DNA of 51,871 nt, taken from contig CAJOLI010000004.1 in the NCBI GenBank assembly GCA_905235285.1, positions 1 through 51,871 of the forward strand, given 5' to 3'. This DNA is from an uncultured Bacteroidaceae bacterium (GTDB lineage Bacteria > Bacteroidota > Bacteroidia > Bacteroidales > Bacteroidaceae). Positions 19,581 to 27,089 of this stretch are shown piece by piece (positions within the stretch are counted from its first letter, which is position 1; every line of letters begins with the position of its first letter). The notes below the pieces were generated by a model. That model saw only the letters and a list, made by a program, of their open reading frames with translations, had not been told where the DNA came from and made no database searches. Both the position numbers and the translations under genes were made by a program.

Positions 19581-19759
19581 CTGCAAATCCCTTACGAGTC
19601 ATCCAACCAGTTCCAAGTTTACCTTCAACATTAACTGCTGTTTTGCTGACAAAGGTTTTATTCGTTCCGTTAGATGTAATACCGCTTCCATCATTATCCA
19701 ATACGATTGATGGTTCCCATGATTGTTGCATAACATAGCCAAAGAATGGAATAAATGAA
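19581..19759. other. AT-rich noncoding stretch with a possible minus-strand ORF remnant
   Basis: The stretch between the cvpA terminator and the palindromic repeat is more AT-rich than the flanking genes. Read on the minus strand from about 19731, it gives a protein-like stretch (MQQSWEPSIVLDNDGSGITS... then KTFVSKTAVNVEGKLGTGW) that continues out of character through the terminator. I do not recognise it. It may be the decayed end of a gene. No promoter or RNA gene was seen. Confidence 0.3.
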
Positions 19760-19842
19760 GCCTCTCACCCTACCCCTCCCCTGAAGGGAAGGGGAGTACC
19801 GCGGCAGAAGTCCTTCCCTTTAGGGGAGGATTTAGGAGAGGC
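19760..19842. repeat. Palindromic repeat (CCCCTCCCCT...AAGGGAAG type) downstream of the dipeptidase gene
   Basis: Left arm GCCTCTCACCCTACCCC at 19760 onward followed by TCCCCTGAAGGGAAG; right arm ends GGATTTAGGAGAGGC at 19842. The arms are imperfect inverted copies, and each half contains its own G-rich/C-rich mini-hairpin (CTCCCC...GGGGAG). A weaker outer pair (GGAATAAA near 19748; its complement TTTATTCC at 19872-19879) takes in the last sense codon and stop codon of the dipeptidase. The plan (two mini-hairpins in inverted array) is the same as at 36.7, 39.6 and 45.0 kb. Confidence 0.7.
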
Positions 19843-19872
19843 TGCCACTACCGATAGATAGGTGAGCCTCCT

Positions 19873-20682
19873 TTATTCCTTTAATGACGGATTCGGGTTT
19901 AGTTGCCTTACAGGGAAGGTGAAATAGGTATCGGGGAAAGGCTCGTTCTTAAGTGTAAAGTGCCACCACTCCGTATCAATGGGGTTGAAACCGTGGGCAA
20001 GCATGGCGCGTCGCAGGATCATGCGGTGGTCGAACTGCTCCTGAGTGATGCTGCGGCTGGCGGGGCTCTTGCTGTTGTCGCCCGTGTACTCGCCCGTCTC
20101 GGGATTTCCGCAGAAGTCGGGGTGGCTCTCAGGGCCGAACCAGTCGAACGTGCCGCCCATATCGAGCTCTTTCTCCGTTGCCATGTCGAAGAGCGTCAGG
20201 TCCACTGTGCTGCCGCGTGTGTGCCCGCTCCTCTCGTAGATATACTCCTGCTCGAAGAGGACGCTCTTGTCGAGGTCGGGATAGAAATATGGCTTCATCA
20301 ACGTGTCCGGTATGTCGGCCGCCCAGCGCACGAAATGGTCGACGCCCTGCTGTGGCCGGTAGGCATCGTATATCTTCAGGCGGTAGCCTTGCGAGCGCAC
20401 GTCGTCGCTCACGGCCTTCAGGGCGACGGCAGCCTGCCGCGTCAGCAATGCCGTTGGCTCCTCGTAGCCGTCGATGCGCGCGCCAACGAAGTTATATGTG
20501 CTGAAGTAGCGAATTTCGAGGATAGCGTCGGGTACGACATCTGTGATTGTTACGAACTGGCTCGTGTCCTCAGTAGGATTTATTACGGGTTCGTCTTTGC
20601 CGTCGTGGCAACATGTTACAATGCATATGCCGCAGAAAAGAGTGAGAACTGCGGCAAGGAACCAATTTTGTTTTGTTTTCAT
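19873..20682 (-). CDS. ddpX: D-alanyl-D-alanine dipeptidase (VanX/DdpX family), lipoprotein
   Basis: A 269-residue zinc dipeptidase of the peptidase M15D family. The start at 20682 (MKTKQNWFLAAVLTLFCG) gives a hydrophobic leader and possible lipobox (IVTC|C); upstream in-frame codons run through the promoter region. The zinc ligands are visible in the two family motifs: S-G-H-T-R-G-S-T-V-D (His154, Asp161) and E-W-W-H-F (catalytic Glu238, His241). The conserved YDAYRP (Arg109) is present. It probably cleaves D-Ala-D-Ala released by cell-wall turnover, outside the inner membrane. There are no vanH, vanA, or vanRS genes nearby, so it is not a vancomycin-resistance cluster. It is transcribed away from ispG. 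Confidence 0.9.
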   Translation of the reverse strand: MKTKQNWFLAAVLTLFCGICIVTCCHDGKDEPVINPTEDTSQFVTITDVVPDAILEIRYFSTYNFVGARIDGYEEPTALLTRQAAVALKAVSDDVRSQGYRLKIYDAYRPQQGVDHFVRWAADIPDTLMKPYFYPDLDKSVLFEQEYIYERSGHTRGSTVDLTLFDMATEKELDMGGTFDWFGPESHPDFCGNPETGEYTGDNSKSPASRSITQEQFDHRMILRRAMLAHGFNPIDTEWWHFTLKNEPFPDTYFTFPVRQLNPNPSLKE

Positions 20683-20712
20683 TGTCTTTCTTATTCGCGT
20701 TAAAAACCTTTG

Positions 20713-20720
20713 CAAAGGTA
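20713..20720 (-). promoter_or_regulatory. -7 box for the dipeptidase gene
   Basis: Read on the minus strand, TACCTTTG (20720 to 20713) matches TAnnTTTG, about 30 bp before the chosen start at 20682. There is no clear -33 TTTG. Its position supports the shorter dipeptidase start. Confidence 0.5.
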
Positions 20721-20823
20721 CAAAGAAATGAATAATAAAGAATAAAGGATAAATATTAATTAAGTAAAAAGTGAAAAATGCAAATTGAAAGTAGGGATTG
20801 AAGATTGAAAAATGCAAAAAAGT

Positions 20824-20854
20824 TTTGTCTTTCTTCGTTAACGCCGTATCTTTG
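20824..20854 (+). promoter_or_regulatory. Bacteroidetes-type promoter for ispG
   Basis: -33 box TTTG at 20824-20827, 19-bp spacer, -7 box TATCTTTG at 20847-20854, only 17 bp before the ispG start codon. The leader is therefore very short. Confidence 0.75.
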
Positions 20855-20871
20855 CAAGCAAATTCTATTCT

Positions 20872-22065
20872 ATGCAAAGACGAAAGACTCACGAAGTGCT
20901 CGTAGGCTCGATAGGCATCGGTGGCGACAACCCCGTGCGGGTGCAGTCTATGTGTACGACGTCGACGATGGAAACCGACGGTTGTGTGCGACAGATCTTA
21001 GCCATCGCTGCCGCCGGCGGCGAGCTGGTCAGGCTGACGACGCAGGGCGTTCGCGAGGCAGAGAATATGGCTGTCATCCGCGAGCGGGTACGTGCTGCCG
21101 GCTGCACTGTGCCATTGGTGGCAGATGTCCACTTCAACCCTGGCGTGGCAGACGTTGCAGCCCTCTACTGCGAGAAGGTGCGCATCAACCCTGGCAACTA
21201 TGTCGACACCGCCCGCAAGTTCAAGCATCTTGATTACACCGACGAGGAGTATGCCGCTGAGTTGAAGCGCATTGAAGATCGCCTCATACCTTTCCTCAAT
21301 ATCTGCCGCGAGCACGGCACGGCCGTGCGTATCGGCGTCAACCACGGGTCGCTCTCCGACCGCATCATGTCGCGCTACGGCGACACGCCCGAGGGCATCG
21401 TGGAGTCGTGCATGGAGTTTCTGCGCGTATGCGTACGCGAACATTTTATGAATGTGGTCGTCTCCATTAAGGCCTCGAACACCGTCGTCATGGTGGAGAG
21501 CGTGCGCCTGCTGTGCAAGGCCATGGATGCCGAGGGCATGACCTTCCCGCTGCACTTAGGCGTGACGGAGGCTGGCGAGGGCGAAGACGGCCGACTGAAG
21601 TCCGCCGTAGGCATCGGCGCCCTGCTCATCGACGGCATCGGCGACACTATCCGTGTCTCGCTCAGCGAGCCGCCCGAGAACGAGATTCCCGTGGCCTACA
21701 GTCTGCTGCAGGCAGCCCGCCTGCGCACCACCAAGACGGAGTTTATCTCCTGCCCCGGCTGCGGACGCACCCTCTACGACCTCCCCGCCACCATTCAGCG
21801 TATCAAGGCTGCCTTCGAGCAGGCCGGCAAGGAAAACGAGGAGCTTGCCAAACGCCTGTCGGGCCTGAAGATTGCCATCATGGGCTGTATCGTAAACGGC
21901 CCCGGCGAGATGGCCGATGCGGACTATGGCTACGTCGGTGCCGCCCGTGGCAAGGTCAGCCTCTATCGCGGCAAGGAGTGCGTAGAGATGAATATCCCGG
22001 AGGAGGAAGCTACCTCTCATCTTCTGTCCATAATCGAAGAGGACAGTAAGAAGGTATTGCCATAG
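20872..22065 (+). CDS. ispG: 4-hydroxy-3-methylbut-2-enyl diphosphate synthase IspG (GcpE)
   Basis: A 397-residue iron-sulfur enzyme of the MEP isoprenoid pathway; it reductively opens the cyclic substrate MEcPP to HMBPP. The TIM-barrel domain is typical (VRVQSMCTTSTMETD, LVADVHFNP, KVRINPGNY, VRIGVNHGSLSDRI, HLGVTEAGEGEDGR). The cluster-binding domain carries the three cysteines Cys294 and Cys297 (S-C-P-G-C-G-R-T) and Cys339 with Glu346 (M-G-C-I-V-N-G-P-G-E). As I recall, many Bacteroidetes, chlamydial and plant IspG proteins are about 600 residues with an extra middle domain; this one lacks it, although its C-terminal motif (ISCPGCGRTLYDL) resembles that long class. The stop is TAG. cysS follows after 43 bp. 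Confidence 0.94.
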   Translation: MQRRKTHEVLVGSIGIGGDNPVRVQSMCTTSTMETDGCVRQILAIAAAGGELVRLTTQGVREAENMAVIRERVRAAGCTVPLVADVHFNPGVADVAALYCEKVRINPGNYVDTARKFKHLDYTDEEYAAELKRIEDRLIPFLNICREHGTAVRIGVNHGSLSDRIMSRYGDTPEGIVESCMEFLRVCVREHFMNVVVSIKASNTVVMVESVRLLCKAMDAEGMTFPLHLGVTEAGEGEDGRLKSAVGIGALLIDGIGDTIRVSLSEPPENEIPVAYSLLQAARLRTTKTEFISCPGCGRTLYDLPATIQRIKAAFEQAGKENEELAKRLSGLKIAIMGCIVNGPGEMADADYGYVGAARGKVSLYRGKECVEMNIPEEEATSHLLSIIEEDSKKVLP

Positions 22066-22108
22066 GTATCACAAGTGAATAATATCGTTATAATAAAAGG
22101 AATCTATT

Positions 22109-23611
22109 ATGAGTAACCAACCTTTGTTGATTTATAATACCCTGAGCAGAAGCAAGGTCCTCTTCAAGCCCATTGTGGAGGGTCGTGTAGGGTTATATGT
22201 CTGCGGCCCCACAGTATACGGCGACGCACATCTGGGACATGCGCGTCCTGCCATCACCTTCGACCTCCTGTTCCGCTACCTTCAGCACATCGGCTACAAG
22301 GTGCGCTACGTCCGTAACATCACTGACGTGGGCCATCTGGAGCACGACGCCGACGAGGGCGAGGACAAGATTGCCAAGAAGGCTCGTCTCGAGCAGCTGG
22401 AACCTATGGAGGTGGCGCAGTACTACACCAACCGCTTCCACGATGCCATGCGGGCCCTTAACTGCCTGCCGCCCAGCATCGAGCCGCATGCCACCGGGCA
22501 TATCATCGAGCAGATAGAACTCGTCAAGGAGATTCTTGACAATGGCTATGCCTACGAGAGCCACGGTTCGGTCTACTTCGATGTGGAGAAATACAACGAG
22601 CGCTACCACTATGGCAAGCTCAGCGGCCGCAACCTCACCGATGTCATCAACAACTCGCGCGAGCTCGACGGGCAGAGCGAGAAACACAATCAGGTGGACT
22701 TCGCCCTCTGGAAAGCCGCACAGCCCGAGCATATCATGCGCTGGCCCTCACCCTGGAGTGAAGGCTTCCCCGGTTGGCACTGCGAGTGCACGGCTATGGG
22801 CCGTAAGTATCTCGGCTCGCACTTCGACATCCATGGCGGCGGCATGGACCTCGTGTTCCCACACCATGAGTGCGAGATAGCGCAGGCCGTAGCTTCGCAG
22901 GGCTCGGACATAGTCAACTACTGGATGCACTGCAATATGGTCACCATCGGCGGCCAGAAGATGGGCAAGTCGCTGGGTAACTTCATCACGCTCAATGAGT
23001 TCTTCAACGGCACACACGAGAAACTCACGCAGGCCTATTCGCCAATGACCATCCGCTTCTTTATCCTTCAGGCCCACTACCGCTCCACGGTGGATTTCAG
23101 CAACGAAGCCCTACAGGCTGCCGAGAAGGGACTGCAACGCCTCATGACCACCATCGCCGACCTCGAGCGCTTAGCCCCCGACGCCGAGAGCGACGCCGAG
23201 ACACATCGCGTGGCTACTGAACTGCGTCAGAAGTGCTACGACGCCATGAACGATGACCTGGCCTCGCCCACCGTCATCAGCCACCTGTTTGAGGCCTGCA
23301 GCGTGGTCAACCGCTTGCTCGACCATAAAGGCACCATCAGCGCTTCCGACCTCACAGAACTGTCGTCGGCTATACACCTTTTCGCCGAGGACATCCTGGG
23401 CTTGCTACCCGCTACGGCTGCGGCCAACGGCACTTCAGCCGCCCGCGAAGAAGCCTTCGGCCACGTCGTAGATATGCTATTGGAACAGCGCGCCATCGCC
23501 AAGGCCAACAAGGACTGGGCCACGAGCGACAAGATTCGCAACGAGCTCAACGCCCTCGGCTTCGAAATCAAGGACGGCAAGGACGGAGTCACCTGGACGC
23601 TGAACAAATAA
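22109..23611 (+). CDS. cysS: Cysteinyl-tRNA synthetase
   Basis: A 500-residue class I aminoacyl-tRNA synthetase. The HIGH-type motif is in [14 protein letters not shown], close to the zinc-binding YVCGPTVY cysteine; other zinc ligands lie in the GWHCECTA and HHECEIAQA segments. The KMSKS loop is KMGKS at residues 284-288 ([15 protein letters not shown]). The C-terminal DALR-like helical bundle ends with [27 protein letters not shown], the usual end of CysRS. It is likely transcribed with ispG from the promoter at 20.85 kb. Confidence 0.96.
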   Translation: MSNQPLLIYNTLSRSKVLFKPIVEGRVGLYVCGPTVYGDAHLGHARPAITFDLLFRYLQHIGYKVRYVRNITDVGHLEHDADEGEDKIAKKARLEQLEPMEVAQYYTNRFHDAMRALNCLPPSIEPHATGHIIEQIELVKEILDNGYAYESHGSVYFDVEKYNERYHYGKLSGRNLTDVINNSRELDGQSEKHNQVDFALWKAAQPEHIMRWPSPWSEGFPGWHCECTAMGRKYLGSHFDIHGGGMDLVFPHHECEIAQAVASQGSDIVNYWMHCNMVTIGGQKMGKSLGNFITLNEFFNGTHEKLTQAYSPMTIRFFILQAHYRSTVDFSNEALQAAEKGLQRLMTTIADLERLAPDAESDAETHRVATELRQKCYDAMNDDLASPTVISHLFEACSVVNRLLDHKGTISASDLTELSSAIHLFAEDILGLLPATAAANGTSAAREEAFGHVVDMLLEQRAIAKANKDWATSDKIRNELNALGFEIKDGKDGVTWTLNK

Positions 23612-23824
23612 TAAGGTAAAAGAACTTCCGAAAGTTTATTAAAACAACTCGCTCGAGCACAGGGTAATTCATTATTTGAGAATGATGGCTGAGATGTTTA
23701 GAAACGCCTTTACTGCGTCAGAGTAAAGACGACAAATTGCTGCCTTAAAACACACAAGTTTACATTATCACAATGGTTTATCAAAATTTGGGGGTGAAAA
23801 TATGCAAACATACAAAAAAATCAC

Positions 23825-23832
23825 TACATTTG
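23825..23832 (+). promoter_or_regulatory. -7 box upstream of the interrupted lipoprotein gene
   Basis: TACATTTG matches the -7 consensus and lies 28 bp before ATG 23861. A TTTG at 23789-23792 is too far upstream to be a standard -33 box. The 23612-23824 gap otherwise holds only a 7-bp stem (CTTTACT/AGTAAAG, 23708-23728) without a T tract. Confidence 0.45.
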
Positions 23833-23860
23833 CGCCAAAACTTAAATAATCTTCAGCTTT

Positions 23861-24592
23861 ATGAAAAAGTATCTCTTAGAAGCATTATTATTTGCTGCTT
23901 TATCATAGTTAGTTGCTTGTCAGCATGGCAAGAAAGCAGATGAGAGTGGTGAACAAGAGCTATCACTTGACAGTTCACCTGCCGACAGCAGCTCAACGAG
24001 CTTTCAAGATTTCCTGAATTATTTTAAGGAACCAAAATATGTATATGCCGCCCATGGCACTAAATTGTTCAGAGCTGGCGAGCCACTGAACTTTAACCTA
24101 AGCCACACCTTGAAGACGCAGTACGGCCAGTTCCTTCCACCTCAGAACGACTGCCAGTGTTATGACTCACTGCAAATATATCACATGCCGCAGGTCCGAA
24201 TAAAAGCGCCTAATTACATCTGTCTTTCGTACCTACGGGTATGCGAACTTGATGATCACCGGCGCTCTTTCATCGAAAACATTCTCGCCACTTATTCTCA
24301 TCAAGGAACGATGCTGGACTATGAGGTGATAGCCGTTGCTGACGACTCCACTTACTGGACTGCTATCGAGTCGTCGCTGTCGCCAATTCATCTGACGCTG
24401 CTTAAAGAAGTATATAAACAGCCGCAAGGTGGTGTTAGCGGAAATACCACTTGCAAAGTCTCGAAAGAAGAAATCAACATTGACGAGGACGGAATGATTC
24501 AGCATAATGTTCTCCGCCAGTGGCAGGATTCATGCTACGTGGATTTACAGAAGGATACAATATTGCTTAAGACACCTTTAGCGGAGATTTGA
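23861..24592 (+). pseudogene. Lipoprotein gene interrupted by an in-frame amber codon in the signal peptide
   Basis: ATG 23861 begins MKKYLLEALLFAALS, then TAG (23906-23908), and the same frame continues LVACQHGKKADESGEQ and on to a natural stop at 24592, without further stops. Taken together the N-terminus is a textbook lipoprotein leader with lipobox L-V-A-C, so the TAG replaces a residue in the hydrophobic core. The body (about 220 residues) has no family I recognise; it contains a possible CxC pair (NDCQCYDSL) and a long polar C-terminus. Other genes here (ispG, the 54-residue ORF, the Nif3 gene) end in TAG, so general recoding of TAG is unlikely. Translation could only restart inside the body (a TTG exists at 24065), giving an unexported product. 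It may be a fresh pseudogene or a single-base sequence error. Confidence 0.7.
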
Positions 24593-24653
24593 TATAGGGC
24601 ATAAAAAAGCGTCTGACAAAATAATGATTCCTGGGAGTTGAGTCATAAAAAAG

Positions 24654-24692
24654 GATGGCAGGGCACGATGTAGTGCTCTGCCATCTTTTTTT
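24654..24692. terminator. Bidirectional terminator between the lipoprotein pseudogene and mdh
   Basis: A 13-bp stem (GATGGCAGGGCAC with GTGCTCTGCCATC, one G-T wobble) with loop GATGTA is flanked by an A run on the left and a T run on the right, so it can stop transcription from both convergent genes. Confidence 0.85.
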
Positions 24693-24752
24693 ATACTATG
24701 CCGTCTGGGCTTTGATGCCGTCAGGCCCAGAAGCTGCAGCGCTGTTGGCGAC

Positions 24753-25739
24753 TTAGAGGTTGGGGTTGTCCTTGCCCCAGTCCTCAACGGGAGGAATGAT
24801 GCCGAGACCGATGATCTCGTCGCGCATCTTCTGCAGGTGCTCGTAGGAAGCCTGAAGGGCTGCCATCTCCTCTGCCGTACCCTCAGGAGCGGTGAAGTGT
24901 ACGCCATCCTTGTCGATGACGCTGGGCATGGCCATCATCACGTTCTTGAAGCCGAAGGCGTTGACATAGCAACCAGCAGGCCACTTGAAGGGCTCGCCGC
25001 CCATGGCACCCTCGATCATCTTCACGGCTTGGTAAGCAGGGCTCTGGAAGGATGAGCGGCCGCGCAGCTTGATGATGTTGCTGCCGCCCTGTGTGGTCAT
25101 GTGCTTGATTTCGGCCCAGCGCTCTGCCGAGAGGGGCAGTTCGCAAAGGGGCTTGCCGTCGACGAGTGCCTTGCTGGCGAAGACAGCCATCTGCTCGCCG
25201 TGGCCGCCGTAGGTGTAGGCGTTGGTGACCTTGTCCTGCTGAACACCGAACTCCTGAGCGAGCTGCTGCTGCAGACGTGTGCTGTCGAGTGCGGCGAGTG
25301 AGGTGAGCTGGTTGGGCTTCAGGCCGGAGTGGATGAGAGCCGTCAGAGCCGTCACGTCAGCGGGGTTGAAGATGACGACGACGTGCTTAACGTCGGGGCA
25401 GTACTTCTTGATGTTCTCGCCGAAGTCTGCAGCGATCTGGCAGTTGCCCTTGAGCAGGTCCTCGCGCGTCATGCCCTCCTTACGGGGCGCTCCGCCAGAA
25501 CTGATGATGTACTTGGCACCGGTGAAAGCCACAGCCGGATCCACGGTGTACGAGATGTTGGCGCCGGGGATTGCACAGTGGCACATCTCGTCGTAGACGC
25601 CATGTACGCCGGGTTCGTAGATGTCATACAAGCAGATGTTAGGCGTCAGACCCAGCATCAGCACACTCTGCACCATGTTAGAGCCGATCATTCCGCCGGC
25701 ACCAACGATTACGAGCTTGTCGTTTGTCAGGAATTGCAT
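24753..25739 (-). CDS. mdh: Malate dehydrogenase (lactate/malate dehydrogenase family)
   Basis: A 328-residue NAD-dependent enzyme interconverting malate and oxaloacetate. The dinucleotide motif G-A-G-G-M-I-G-S-N is at residues 13-21, with an acidic residue at the end of beta2 (CLYDIYEPG). The substrate loop carries the arginines (GGAPRKEGMTREDLL); the catalytic His lies in YTYGGHGEQM and an active-site Arg in ALDSTRLQQQLA. The sequence is the diverged form common in Bacteroidales. In these bacteria the enzyme works in the reductive branch from oxaloacetate to succinate. The gene is monocistronic: terminator at its 3' side, own -7 box at 25.8 kb. Confidence 0.9.
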   Translation of the reverse strand: MQFLTNDKLVIVGAGGMIGSNMVQSVLMLGLTPNICLYDIYEPGVHGVYDEMCHCAIPGANISYTVDPAVAFTGAKYIISSGGAPRKEGMTREDLLKGNCQIAADFGENIKKYCPDVKHVVVIFNPADVTALTALIHSGLKPNQLTSLAALDSTRLQQQLAQEFGVQQDKVTNAYTYGGHGEQMAVFASKALVDGKPLCELPLSAERWAEIKHMTTQGGSNIIKLRGRSSFQSPAYQAVKMIEGAMGGEPFKWPAGCYVNAFGFKNVMMAMPSVIDKDGVHFTAPEGTAEEMAALQASYEHLQKMRDEIIGLGIIPPVEDWGKDNPNL

Positions 25740-25796
25740 TGTAGTTTTGATTGGTTTAGGGTTATTGTTTGGTTATAAGATTCTCAGAACGCACGG

Positions 25797-25804
25797 CAAA
25801 AGTA
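25797..25804 (-). promoter_or_regulatory. -7 box for mdh
   Basis: On the minus strand TACTTTTG (25804 to 25797) matches TAnnTTTG about 58 bp upstream of the mdh start. No -33 TTTG is present. Confidence 0.45.
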
Positions 25805-25867
25805 ATCTTTTTTTGTGGATTATAGCTATTAATTTCAGAATATTTTCACCAAACCTGCTTAAAAGCC

Positions 25868-25875
25868 TATATTTG
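25868..25875 (+). promoter_or_regulatory. Possible upstream -7 box in the mdh-xerD gap
   Basis: TATATTTG, followed by CAAAGCAG, fits the -7 consensus, with a TTTTC at 25843-25847 about 20 bp upstream. The next 100 bp hold only very short reading frames, so it would be a distal xerD promoter, a short untranslated RNA, or chance. Confidence 0.3.
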
Positions 25876-25983
25876 CAAAGCAGATTGTGCATTTATCGTC
25901 GCTGATATATGCTCATGCTGAAAGTGAAAGCCGTTTGAGAGCATAAAAAAGACGACTTGACGAGTGGAGTCAGAAAAAAAACG

Positions 25984-25991
25984 TACCTTTG
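25984..25991 (+). promoter_or_regulatory. -7 box for xerD
   Basis: TACCTTTG followed by GCAGC, 18 bp before ATG 26010. A TTG at 25957 lies slightly further upstream than usual. The box overlaps an in-frame start at 25989, which is why the downstream ATG was chosen for xerD. Confidence 0.55.
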
Positions 25992-26009
25992 CAGCAAAGA
26001 ATCCCAGAC

Positions 26010-26903
26010 ATGGCAGACCCTCTTATCCGGCGTTATACGCAATACCTGCGCCTCGAGCGCGGATTATCAGACAATACGCTCGAGGCCTACAGCAAGGACC
26101 TGGAGAAGCTGTTGCAGTACCTCGAAGCCGAAAACATCCCCTACCGCGAGGTGACGACAGAACAGCTGCAGACCTTCGTGGCAACACTCATGGACTTAGG
26201 CATCACGACACGGTCCATAGCGCGCATCCTCGCTGGCGTGCGCTCTTTTTATAAGTTCCTTTACCTCGAAAGCGAAATAGACGTCGACCCCTGCGAGTTG
26301 CTGGAATCGCCGGCGCGGGGAAGTCGGTTGCCTGATGTGCTGACGATAGGCGAGATAGATAGAATCCTTGAGGTTGTCGACTTGACGAAGACAGAGGGTC
26401 AGCGCGACCGCGCCATTATCGAGACGCTCTACTCCTGCGGCCTGCGCGTGAGTGAGCTGTGCCACTTGCAGATGTCTGACCTGTTTTTTGACGAAGGCTT
26501 CATTCGCGTCCACGGCAAGGGCAAGAAGGAGCGTCTGGTGCCTATCTCGCAGAGTGCCATCACGGAACTGAGGCTCTGGTTTGAATCGCGCGCCGAGATA
26601 GCCATCCGCCCAGGCAACGAGGACATGGTATTCGTAAGTTTCCGCCGAGGCACGGCACTCTCACGCATCACGGTGTTCCACATCGTGAAGACGCTGTGCC
26701 AGATGGCCGGCATCCGCTCCACGGTCTCACCCCACACCTTCCGCCACAGCTTTGCCACACACCTGCTCGAGGGCGGCGCCAACCTGCGCGTCATCCAGGA
26801 GATGCTGGGCCATGAGGAGATAGGTACTACAGAAATTTACATGCACGTGAATCGCCAACGGCTGCGCGAAGAAATCCTGAAACACCACCCGAGAAATATG
26901 TGA
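26010..26903 (+). CDS. xerD: Site-specific tyrosine recombinase XerD
   Basis: A 297-residue recombinase of the XerC/XerD type, which resolves chromosome dimers at dif. The N-terminal SAM-like domain (IRRYTQYLRLERGLSDNTLEAYSKDLEKLLQYLE) is followed by the catalytic domain with all expected residues: Arg146 (SCGLRVSEL), a lysine near 170 (GKGKKERLVP), His242 and Arg245 (PHTFRHSFATHLLEGG), His268 (LGHEEIGTTEIY) and nucleophile Tyr277. As I recall the E. coli XerD numbering, these lie two residues before its equivalents. No integrase-adjacent attachment site or mobile cargo is nearby, so this is the housekeeping enzyme. XerC versus XerD assignment is by overall resemblance. Confidence 0.9.
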   Translation: MADPLIRRYTQYLRLERGLSDNTLEAYSKDLEKLLQYLEAENIPYREVTTEQLQTFVATLMDLGITTRSIARILAGVRSFYKFLYLESEIDVDPCELLESPARGSRLPDVLTIGEIDRILEVVDLTKTEGQRDRAIIETLYSCGLRVSELCHLQMSDLFFDEGFIRVHGKGKKERLVPISQSAITELRLWFESRAEIAIRPGNEDMVFVSFRRGTALSRITVFHIVKTLCQMAGIRSTVSPHTFRHSFATHLLEGGANLRVIQEMLGHEEIGTTEIYMHVNRQRLREEILKHHPRNM

Positions 26904-26983
26904 ACATGCTCTCGCGTAGAATGCCAACGGCACACGGCTGGGCAGAAAACTTGAACAAAGAAAAGAGAAAAAGGCGAAATTTA

Positions 26984-27015
26984 TTTGGTAATGCTGGCGC
27001 TTTGAACTACCTTTG
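26984..27015 (+). promoter_or_regulatory. Bacteroidetes-type promoter for the TPR lipoprotein gene
   Basis: -33 box TTTG (26984-26987), 20-bp spacer, -7 box TACCTTTG (27008-27015): a full consensus promoter giving a leader of about 65 nt ahead of ATG 27090. Confidence 0.75.
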
Positions 27016-27089
27016 CAGCGCAAAAAGGCTCAAGCCCTACTGAGCAAAGGAAAAAGACTCAAACAATTAAACTCAAAACAATAACTATT

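Noticed and set aside
19873..20682. Vancomycin-resistance cluster
   Set aside because: Only a VanX-type dipeptidase is present; no ligase, dehydrogenase or two-component regulator lies nearby, and such dipeptidases are found in many bacteria without resistance.
19903..20703. 266-codon plus-strand frame over the dipeptidase gene
   Set aside because: Antisense to clear VanX zinc motifs; no recognisable protein features.
23906..23908. Genome-wide TAG recoding to explain the interrupted lipoprotein
   Set aside because: ispG, the Nif3-family gene and the 54-residue ORF end in TAG at the family-expected place, so TAG is a normal stop here.
26010..26903. Integrase of a mobile element
   Set aside because: The protein is a canonical XerD with catalytic residues at housekeeping spacing; no attachment sites, cargo or relaxase genes are nearby.
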